Of a DNA stretch of 6,372 nt, positions 1-4,054 are shown in pieces. The position numbers and the translations under genes are program-made. Source of the stretch: Bacillota bacterium. Lineage in GTDB: Bacteria; Bacillota; Clostridia; Christensenellales; Aristaeellaceae. The notes under the pieces are model-generated. The model did no database searches, had not been told where the DNA came from, and saw only the letters and a list, made by a program, of their open reading frames with translations. Every line of letters begins with the position of its first letter. The first letter of the stretch is position 1. The stretch lies in NCBI GenBank assembly GCA_023459675.1, contig JAEWTC010000209.1, positions 1-6,372 of the forward strand. Direction: 5' to 3'.

Positions 1-44
1 TCGTAAACCGCAGGTCAAGGGTTCGAGTCCCTTTATTGGCTCCA
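1..44 (+). tRNA. tRNA-Thr(CGU), 3' part only
   Basis: The window opens inside a tRNA gene. The anticodon loop reads T33-CGT-AA (anticodon at 2-4), followed by the 3' anticodon strand ACCGC (7-11). The T arm is AAGGG-TTCGAGT-CCCTT (17-33). The 3' acceptor strand is TATTGGC (34-40), then discriminator T41 and encoded CCA at 42-44. Anticodon CGT and the U discriminator fit tRNA-Thr of Bacillota. The 5' half lies outside the window, so the D arm and acceptor pairing cannot be checked. Confidence 0.9.
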
Positions 45-48
45 GTAT

Positions 49-125
49 CGAGGTGTAGCGCAGTTTGGTAGCGCGTTTGGTTCGGGACCAAAAGGTCGCA
101 GGTTCAAATCCTGTCACCTCGACCA
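49..125 (+). tRNA. tRNA-Pro(CGG), complete; integration target
   Basis: A full cloverleaf can be drawn. Acceptor CGAGGTG (49-55) pairs with CACCTCG (115-121). The anticodon stem TTTGG/CCAAA encloses the loop TTCGGGA with anticodon CGG at 83-85. The T arm is GCAGG-TTCAAAT-CCTGT, and A122 plus encoded CCA (123-125) follow. The gene lies four bases after tRNA-Thr and is probably co-transcribed with it. Its 3' end from the T loop onwards (103-125) is duplicated at 1730-1752, so the gene served as an attachment site. The inserted element restored a complete gene. Confidence 0.95.
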
Positions 126-167
126 CAATCGTCGTCGTGGGCGTTCTATCGCCCGCGGCGACTTTTT
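103..167 (+). repeat. Putative attL: 65-bp direct repeat, left copy
   Basis: Bases 103-167 match 1730-1794 at 64 of 65 positions; the single difference is C152 against T1779. Identity begins exactly at the tRNA-Pro T loop (TTCAAAT), runs through the CCA end and the terminator hairpin, and stops within the T run. Direct repeats that start inside a tRNA 3' end are the known signature of tyrosine-recombinase integration into tRNA genes. The crossover was presumably in the T-loop/T-stem part. The enzyme is not in the window, so the class of recombinase is an inference. Confidence 0.8.
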
Positions 168-169
168 TT
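131..169 (+). terminator. Intrinsic terminator of the tRNA operon (attL copy)
   Basis: A 13-bp stem (131-143 with 150-162, two G-U pairs) encloses a six-base loop TTCTAT and is followed at once by seven T residues (163-169). It ends the tRNA-Thr/tRNA-Pro transcript. A near-identical copy lies at 1758-1794, which shows that the terminator belongs to the repeated attachment segment. Confidence 0.92.
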
Positions 170-268
170 ATGGACCGCCTCTTGTAACGCTTTGCCGGTC
201 ATCTGCTCGCATGAAGGCGGGTTATGGTGCGTTCTGGTCAATACGCCGAGTAAAAAGCGATCTTGTAA

Positions 269-673
269 TTGGAATACAGTGTGATAAATCCGTTTGGTAT
301 AATAACCAATGAAATGGCTGATACGCCCGGGGTGATTGAGCATGACGAGCTTGTGAACGTTGTCCGGGAGCAGGTGGATAGGTTGCCGGAAATGCCCCGG
401 GAAGTGGTGACGCGGCATGACCTGATAGGGGAAAGCCTGTCTGATATCGCCCAGCAGCGGGGCATACCTTACCACGAGATTACCGCCGATCGCCGGAGAG
501 CTTTCAAGCAGCTTAAAAAGGCGCTGCTGCCCTTGGCCAAGGCTCACGGGCTGGATCAGCGTACGCGATGGTATCGGCATGTAGGTGTGAATGAGTACCG
601 TAATACGTGGTTTAGCAGTACGGAACTGCTGGTGTACTGGCGGGAGGAGCAGGGGAAAGACACACTTTCTTGA
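269..673 (+). CDS. Sigma-70 region 4-like HTH protein, probably 5'-truncated
   Basis: The 134-residue reading frame has one recognisable domain. Residues about 24-85 look like sigma-70 region 4: an amphipathic lead-in ending in RLPEMPREVV, then SLSDIAQQRGIPYHEITADRRRAFKQL, a helix-turn-helix with the usual 'IA...GI....' spacing and a basic recognition helix. The C-terminal 40 residues (RHVGVNEYRNTWFSSTELLVYW) match no domain I can name, though similar tails occur in small sigma-like regulators of clostridial prophages and conjugative elements. A stop codon (266-268) directly precedes the only upstream start, TTG 269. Neither TTG 269 nor ATG 314 has a ribosome binding site. The frame therefore looks like the 3' part of a longer gene cut near attL, or starts at ATG 314 (119 residues). 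Its role would be transcription control within the element. Sigma region 2 is missing, so it is unlikely to be a working sigma factor on its own. Confidence 0.6.
   Translation: MEYSVINPFGIITNEMADTPGVIEHDELVNVVREQVDRLPEMPREVVTRHDLIGESLSDIAQQRGIPYHEITADRRRAFKQLKKALLPLAKAHGLDQRTRWYRHVGVNEYRNTWFSSTELLVYWREEQGKDTLS
295..303 (+). promoter_or_regulatory. Possible extended -10 element upstream of ATG 314
   Basis: TGG-TATAAT is a perfect extended -10 (TGn plus TATAAT). A start site about seven bases downstream would fall near 310, giving an almost leaderless message for ATG 314. No good -35 is present. It may be chance inside coding sequence. Confidence 0.25.
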
Positions 674-713
674 TCATGGTAAGGTCATGTGAAACAGTAA
701 GGACTAGAAATAA

Positions 714-723
714 GCAGATCTGC
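714..723. repeat. 10-bp perfect palindrome
   Basis: GCAGATCTGC is self-complementary over all ten bases and lies in the 178-bp gap between the sigma-like ORF and the small ORF at 852. It could be an operator half-site pair. Nothing further supports a function. Confidence 0.25.
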
Positions 724-754
724 AACATTGTTACTTGTTAGTATTTTAATGTTA

Positions 755-784
755 TTGATATGATGCTGTACAATATGGTACTAT
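755..784 (+). promoter_or_regulatory. Candidate promoter for the 852/917 genes
   Basis: TTGATA (755-760) and TACTAT (779-784) are separated by 18 bp. Alternative -10 hexamers lie nearby: TACAAT at 769-774 and a perfect TATAAT at 822-827, both with poor -35 partners. The stretch is AT-rich, so chance matches are expected. Some promoter here is likely because the next ORFs have strong ribosome binding sites. Which hexamers are used cannot be decided. Confidence 0.35.
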
Positions 785-851
785 ATTTGAGAAGATAGTA
801 GTTTATTAGGATAATACATAGTATAATCAACATTGAAGGGAGGTAATTATC

Positions 852-896
852 ATGTCATACAAATACCCAATAATCAATGAGATTTATAGACTGTGA
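852..896 (+). CDS. 14-residue ORF with strong RBS (leader peptide or gene remnant)
   Basis: ATG 852 begins MSYKYPIINEIYRL and stops at TGA 894-896. The ribosome binding site GAAGGGAGGT (835-844) is among the best in the window and ends seven bases before the ATG, so translation is likely. The stop lies 20 bases before the ATG of the membrane protein at 917, inside its ribosome binding region, which suggests translational coupling. It could be a leader peptide, or the true N-terminus of a gene whose reading frame was broken by a deletion. Two adjacent stops (TGA TAA, 894-899) argue against a simple one-base frameshift. No homologue is recognised. Confidence 0.4.
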   Translation: MSYKYPIINEIYRL

Positions 897-916
897 TAAG
901 GCATAGGAGCATTAGT

Positions 917-1327
917 ATGGCGGGCACCGATGATAAAACTGAATATCAGGAATTTATTAAACAAATAAAAACAGCCATTCACAAATATAGATTTGGAGCA
1001 ATCGTTTGCTGCATTATGTATTACTTGACATATATAGGGCCGATATTTTTCGGAATTATGGTTGCCTCGTACGTTCTTTTTCAAAAAGCGCACGACATAG
1101 ATACAACTTTACTGTTAGTTACAACCCTTTCAGCAACTGGATTATCTTCAATAGGAACACTAGGGGACTTTAAGGGTAAGTGGCATACAAATAGAGATGC
1201 TGTGTATAGTCTGTGGATCATTGTCAACAAGTGTTTTATTCAAGAATATCGTGATCAAATGAAGTATATAAATGATTATGAATTAGTTATTTTGCAACAC
1301 CAAAAATCTTGGAGGATATCAACATAA
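917..1327 (+). CDS. Small two-helix membrane protein, SLATT/DUF4231-like
   Basis: This is a 136-residue protein. I place the start at ATG 917 because AGGAG (905-909) sits seven bases upstream; the in-frame GTG at 893 would add eight residues and has no better site. Residues 1-25 are charged. Two hydrophobic segments follow, about 28-54 (rich in I, Y and F, with GPIFFG) and about 63-83 (TTLLLVTTLSATGLSSIGTL). Then comes a soluble helical tail with an FKGKWHTNRDAVYSLW pattern. Two helices followed by a W/R-containing helix, at this length, resemble SLATT-type proteins (SMODS and SLOG-associating 2TM effectors), predicted to be membrane-perturbing effectors in nucleotide-signal immune systems. 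No cyclase or sensor gene accompanies it here. The family assignment is by pattern only. The fold (2TM plus helix) is well supported; the effector role is inference. Confidence 0.55.
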   Translation: MAGTDDKTEYQEFIKQIKTAIHKYRFGAIVCCIMYYLTYIGPIFFGIMVASYVLFQKAHDIDTTLLLVTTLSATGLSSIGTLGDFKGKWHTNRDAVYSLWIIVNKCFIQEYRDQMKYINDYELVILQHQKSWRIST

Positions 1328-1341
1328 TGCGTTTTGGATAA
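1327..1341 (+). pseudogene. Start of a coupled downstream gene, stopped after four codons
   Basis: The stop of the membrane protein overlaps an ATG (TAATG, 1325-1329), and GGAGG (1311-1315) lies 11 bases upstream. This is a typical layout for a translationally coupled next gene. The frame closes at once (M-R-F-G-stop, TAA 1339-1341), then continues open to a TAG at about 1429-1431. This suggests a gene inactivated by point or frame changes, whose remains may include the ORF at 1359. A fortuitous overlap is also possible. Confidence 0.3.
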
Positions 1342-1358
1342 TTTATAGAATGCTTTGA

Positions 1359-1577
1359 TTGGGAAATGCTACATATGATTGTTCGTCAGATGGTTGTCTA
1401 TCATTGCTGCAGGATAATGCCGACAACCTAGAGTGGATACGAACAGAAATCCACAATAAGCTAGATCATGGTGCAGTACGATGCATAGTGCAGGAAATTG
1501 AGAAATTGTACAGGATGACCCTATTTGCTGGCTTGGCACAAACCATATCAAATGCTTATATAGCGCTTTCATCGTGA
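1359..1577 (+). CDS. Hypothetical 72-residue ORF, doubtful
   Basis: The frame opens with TTG 1359, directly after an in-frame TGA, and has no ribosome binding site. The translated middle part (NLEWIRTEIHNKLDHGAVRCIVQEIEKLYR, shown here in fragments: EWIRTEIHNKL, CIVQEIEKLYRMTLFAG) is amphipathic and could be a helical segment of a real protein. I recognise no family. Given the coupled start at 1327 in another frame, it may be the in-frame remainder of a broken gene that once followed the SLATT-like protein. Its AT-rich composition matches the rest of the island's right part. Confidence 0.3.
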   Translation: MGNATYDCSSDGCLSLLQDNADNLEWIRTEIHNKLDHGAVRCIVQEIEKLYRMTLFAGLAQTISNAYIALSS

Positions 1578-1729
1578 AAAATGAGATAAAAATACCGCAG
1601 TTTGTACCGCAGTTGGGCTTGATACAGGCTGGTGATGTACATCCGCAATATCGGATAAAGTGTTGGAATACAAGGGATTGATCGATTGTAACTATTCCTA
1701 ATTACCAGCAAAATAGTAGTATACGTCTC
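1578..1729. other. Right end of the island, no gene seen
   Basis: These 152 bases between the last ORF and the right repeat hold the tandem repeat at 1593-1614 and otherwise AT-rich sequence with stops in all plus-strand frames. The minus-strand frame at 1556-1753 runs into the tRNA fragment and has no ribosome binding site. In many integrative elements this position is taken by the integrase gene. No recognisable integrase C-terminus (for example the H-x-x-R or Tyr motif) is visible. Confidence 0.5.
1593..1614 (+). repeat. 12-bp-spaced tandem repeat, candidate arm-type integrase sites
   Basis: TACCGCAGTT occurs at 1593-1602 and again at 1605-1614, a 12-bp period with TG between. Short tandem direct repeats some 100-150 bp inside an att site are typical of the arm-type binding sites of tyrosine integrases. 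They lie about 115 bp from the right repeat at 1730. No matching copy was seen near attL. The role is inferred from position only. Confidence 0.4.
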
Positions 1730-1794
1730 TTCAAATCCTGTCACCTCGACCACAATCGTCGTCGTGGGCGTTCTATCGTCCGCGGCGACTTTTT
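1730..1794 (+). repeat. Putative attR: 65-bp direct repeat, right copy, with tRNA-Pro 3' fragment
   Basis: This is the second copy of 103-167, with one mismatch (T1779). The tRNA part, 1730-1752, runs from the T loop to CCA (1750-1752). Upstream of 1730 the sequence no longer matches a tRNA, so this is a fragment and not a gene. The unit is what remains of the original tRNA 3' end after insertion, or the junction of a former tandem element. Confidence 0.8.
1758..1794 (+). terminator. Intrinsic terminator (attR copy)
   Basis: The hairpin 1758-1770/1777-1789 with loop TTCTAT is followed by five T residues (1790-1794). C-to-T at 1779 turns a G-C pair into G-U, and the T run is shorter than in the copy at 131-169, so it may be somewhat weaker. 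It would stop plus-strand transcription leaving the island before it reaches the AraC gene's 3' end. On the minus strand no T run follows the stem, so it does not serve the AraC gene. Confidence 0.8.
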
Positions 1795-1990
1795 GATTAC
1801 TTATAAATGCCTCCGTTTCCCGCCCCTGGATGTCGTATCGGGGGTTATGCCATCGGATGCGCGCGGCCGGCGGCCGGCCGAGCCGGAGCGGCCGGTTCCG
1901 AAGTGAAAATATTACAAACGGCTGCCGGGGCGAGATGCCGGCATAGTTGAAGCCTGAGGCTTTCCATGAGCGCCGCCGGGCGCGGCGGGC
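1795..1990. other. Intergenic region with GC-rich inverted repeats
   Basis: No credible gene lies in these 196 bases. The clearest structures are CCGGCCG (1874-1880) with CGGCCGG (1889-1895) around an 8-base loop, in a run of GGCC-like repeats; the palindrome ATGCCGGCAT (1935-1944); AAGCCT-G-AGGCTT (1950-1962); and CCGCCG-GGCG-CGGCGG (1973-1988) directly after the AraC stop codon. None is followed by a T run on either strand, so no canonical terminator for the AraC gene is visible. The hairpin just past its stop might still slow or end transcription. Confidence 0.4.
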
Positions 1991-2821
1991 TTATGGCGCT
2001 GTTTCCCTTGGCATATCGCTTCTGGGGGATTTTGCGAACTGCTTTTTGTAGGCGCGGTAAAAGGCGGAGTAATCGTCAAAGCCGCAGGCGGTGCAGGCAA
2101 GGCCGGCGCTTTCGCCGCGCTGTATCATGGCGCGGGCCGCGAGCAGGCGTTTAACGCCGACGTACTGCTTAAGGGATGTGCCTGTCGCGCTGTGAAACGT
2201 GCGCGCTATTTGGGAGGGAGAATGAAAGAAGGCCGCGCTCAGCGTCTTTGCCGTTATTTTTTCGAAAAGATGCTCGTTCACGTAGGCCACGAAATGCGCC
2301 TGGGCGCCGTGTATGGGTAAAACGCCGCCGCGGCGCTGATCAAAAGCGTCGCATAGTTCGGGCAGCAGGGAGATTAACCGCGCAATCACGTGGGCGCGCA
2401 CCTGCGTGGAGCCGGAGAAATCAAAATCCTGAAACGCGCTTTTCCAATGGGGGTTTGGAAAGTCCCCGTCGCAGTAACGGTTCAGCTGCCCCAGCGGCCG
2501 GTCCCGAAAGGGGCGAAGCAGGTCTCCGCTCGCGTCGAATTGGCGGAGGAGCCGCGGCGAGAAGTGAATGGCGATGCGCTCGTACGGCTGGGTTGTATCG
2601 ATCAGCAGCTTATGGGCCTCGGCTTCGCGCATGATCAGCAAATCCCCGCTTTGCAGCGGATATTGCGTTCCTTCCACCAAAAAGCTGCCCGCGCCGGACA
2701 GGATATAGTAGATCTCGTACATTTCGTGAGCATGTATTGAAAAATCGGCCGCCTGCGGGGAATCATCCAAGGTGTAGTGGCAGTACAGCAGCTCGTCCCG
2801 ATAGGTAAACAGGTGTTTCAT
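1991..2821 (-). CDS. AraC-family transcriptional regulator with cupin sensor domain
   Basis: This 276-residue cytoplasmic regulator probably controls the divergent operon at 2958. I chose the ATG at 2821 because GGAGG lies eight bases upstream on the minus strand; the upstream in-frame ATG at 2872 would add 17 residues and lies inside the promoter region. The N-terminal part (about 20-95) is an AraC-type cupin ligand-binding domain with HAHEMYEIYYILSG and a SGDLLIM turn. The C-terminal 100 residues hold two helix-turn-helix units: first about 178-212 (TAKTLSAAFFHSPSQIARTFHSATG), then about 228-258 with the family signature CGFDDYSAFYRAYKKQFAKSP. Length is normal for the family (about 280-300). 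The ligand is unknown; a sugar acid is likely from the neighbours. It ends at a GC-rich hairpin without a T run. Confidence 0.92.
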   Translation of the reverse strand: MKHLFTYRDELLYCHYTLDDSPQAADFSIHAHEMYEIYYILSGAGSFLVEGTQYPLQSGDLLIMREAEAHKLLIDTTQPYERIAIHFSPRLLRQFDASGDLLRPFRDRPLGQLNRYCDGDFPNPHWKSAFQDFDFSGSTQVRAHVIARLISLLPELCDAFDQRRGGVLPIHGAQAHFVAYVNEHLFEKITAKTLSAAFFHSPSQIARTFHSATGTSLKQYVGVKRLLAARAMIQRGESAGLACTACGFDDYSAFYRAYKKQFAKSPRSDMPRETAP

Positions 2822-2957
2822 GGGCTCGCCTCCAAGCGAAGCATACGGGAAAATGCGTAAAATTGCAATCATATATGATTATAATCGCAATATTATTGCA
2901 AATAATGCTGTTATACTGGTATCGAAAACATACCGTATATAGGGGAGGTCGCTGCAA
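2822..2957. promoter_or_regulatory. Divergent regulatory region with palindromes and 33-bp-spaced direct repeats
   Basis: This AT-rich 136-bp gap separates the AraC gene from the operon. For the kinase operon TATACT (2912-2917) is a good -10 without a good -35. For the AraC gene the complement of 2878-2883 reads TATAAT, also without a clear -35. Between and around them lie AATCATATATGATT (2867-2880, perfect palindrome), GCAATA-T-TATTGC (2887-2899), and ATTGCAA repeated at 2862-2868 and 2895-2901, 33 bp apart (about three helical turns). GGTAT-7-ATACC (2918-2934) lies near the expected operon start. Weak -35 boxes and overlapping control elements fit activator-dependent expression by AraC. The actual binding sites are not proven. 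Confidence 0.6.
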
Positions 2958-4037
2958 ATGAATTTAATCACGCGCGATGGATACAAGTATACGATTGCGT
3001 GCCCGACGAGTATGGGCGTGCGCCTGACGCCGGACAACCGCATGGCCGTACACAACAGCAATCATTTTTTCATGCAGGCCACCAGCGCGGAAACGAACGT
3101 GCTGAACGTTTCCGCCTCGCTGGGGCAGCCCTGCCTTGCCCTGACCAAATTCGTGGAAGGCAGCCCGATCGCGGCGTTTATCCAAAGCGAGCTGCGGGCG
3201 CGCAACATCGCCTTCGAAGGCGCGCACGTGCCGCAGGGCGGGCCGTGGGGGTTCCGGCATCAGTTCAACATCGCAGACAGCGGCTTCGGCCTGCGGGCGC
3301 CGCGGGTGTGGAACGACCGCTCCGGGGAGGTCGGGCGCACGCTGGAGATCGGCGAGTTTGACGTGGAGCGTATCTTCGGCGCGGAGGGCGTCGCCATCCT
3401 GCACCTTTCGGGGCTGATCGCCGCCTTGAGCCCGCAAACCACGCGTTTCTGCGTGGAACTGGCAAAAACGGCAAAGAAACACGGCACGCTCGTCAGCTTT
3501 GATTTCAACTACCGCAAAACGTTCTGGCTCGGCCGTGAGGAGGAGCTTTCCAGGGCGTTCCGCGAGATTACCGCGCATGCCGATATCCTGATCGGAAACG
3601 AGGAGGATTTCCAGCTGTGCCTGGGCATCCGCGGCCCGGAGGCCGGCGGGCAGGGCCTATCCGCAAAAATAGACAGCTTCAAGGAAATGATCGCGCAGGT
3701 GCAAAGGGATTATCCCAACGCCAAGGCGTTTGCCACCACGCTGCGCGAGGTCGTCAGCGCGAACGAGCATTTATGGGGCGCGCTGCTGCGCACCGGCGAC
3801 GCATGGTACGTGGAGGAACCGCGCCCCATTCCGGTGCTGGACCGTATCGGCGGCGGCGACGGGTTTACCGGCGGCCTGCTCTACGGAATTTCACAGGGGT
3901 GGTCGCCGGACAAGTGGCTTCGTTTCGGCTGGGCCACCGGCGTGCTGGCGGCGTCGAGCCTCAACGATTACGCGGACCCGGCCGATGAAAAGCAGGTTTG
4001 GGACATTTATGCCGGCAATGCCCGCGTGCAGCGCTGA
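2958..4037 (+). CDS. PfkB-family sugar (acid) kinase, KDG kinase-like, divergent N-terminus
   Basis: This 359-residue cytoplasmic protein starts at ATG 2958, nine bases after GGAGG (2944-2948). The C-terminal PfkB signature is intact: VLDRIGGGDGFTGGLLYG, with the anion-hole glycines 298-300 and the likely catalytic base Asp301. FDFNYRKTFW (181-190), LIGNEEDF (211-218) and TTLREVVSANEHLW (270-283) match the pattern of 2-dehydro-3-deoxygluconate kinase-like enzymes, as does the C-terminus NARVQR. The N-terminal half differs: the usual 'GE' start motif is replaced by ACPTSMGVRLTP (14-25), and the usual Gly-Gly before the conserved Asn is replaced by ATSAETNVLN (41-50). ATP-dependent phosphorylation of a sugar acid is likely; the substrate (2-keto-3-deoxygluconate, a ketogluconate or another hexonate) cannot be assigned. 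It is the first gene of the operon, and the next starts 17 bases after its stop. Confidence 0.85.
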   Translation: MNLITRDGYKYTIACPTSMGVRLTPDNRMAVHNSNHFFMQATSAETNVLNVSASLGQPCLALTKFVEGSPIAAFIQSELRARNIAFEGAHVPQGGPWGFRHQFNIADSGFGLRAPRVWNDRSGEVGRTLEIGEFDVERIFGAEGVAILHLSGLIAALSPQTTRFCVELAKTAKKHGTLVSFDFNYRKTFWLGREEELSRAFREITAHADILIGNEEDFQLCLGIRGPEAGGQGLSAKIDSFKEMIAQVQRDYPNAKAFATTLREVVSANEHLWGALLRTGDAWYVEEPRPIPVLDRIGGGDGFTGGLLYGISQGWSPDKWLRFGWATGVLAASSLNDYADPADEKQVWDIYAGNARVQR

Positions 4038-4054
4038 TTGCGGAGGAAGGCAGC

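Larger units (their letters stand above)
103..1794 (+). mobile_element. Small tRNA-Pro-integrated island or element remnant, no recombinase
   Basis: The interval is bounded by the 65-bp repeats at 103-167 and 1730-1794 (period 1,627 bp). It carries a sigma region 4-like gene, a two-helix membrane protein, short ORFs and a tandem repeat near the right end. Its middle and right part (about 680-1730) is AT-rich, while the tRNA side and the catabolic locus after 1795 are GC-rich. No integrase, relaxase, replication or capsid gene is present. It could be a deletion remnant of a larger integrative element, or a cargo-only element moved by an integrase acting in trans. The two cannot be separated from this sequence. 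Boundaries are firm; status as a mobile unit is inferred. Confidence 0.7.

Noticed and set aside
146..580. 144-residue open frame on the minus strand
   Set aside because: It runs antisense to the sigma region 4-like gene and through the tRNA terminator, has no ribosome binding site and resembles no protein family.
1730..1752. A second tRNA-Pro gene
   Set aside because: Only the T loop to CCA is present. Upstream of 1730 there is no D arm, anticodon arm or 5' acceptor strand.
1556..1753. 65-residue minus-strand frame as an integrase remnant
   Set aside because: It reads through the tRNA fragment, has no ribosome binding site and shows none of the integrase catalytic motifs.
103..1794. CRISPR array or transposon with terminal inverted repeats
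   Set aside because: There are only two copies of the long repeat, both direct and 1.6 kb apart. No inverted ends, short target duplication or transposase was seen.
1864..1895. Terminator for the AraC gene in the GGCC-rich hairpin
   Set aside because: The stem is strong but no T run follows on either strand, so it is described only as an inverted repeat.
2176..2740. Plus-strand frames of 116-152 residues opposite the AraC gene
   Set aside because: Their translations are Arg/Ala-rich low-complexity sequence. The minus-strand frame holds a clear AraC regulator with its own ribosome binding site.
2822..2957. Riboswitch or attenuator before the kinase gene
   Set aside because: The likely 5' leader is only about 34 bases, with no terminator hairpin and no known aptamer motif. 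The inverted repeats look like operators.
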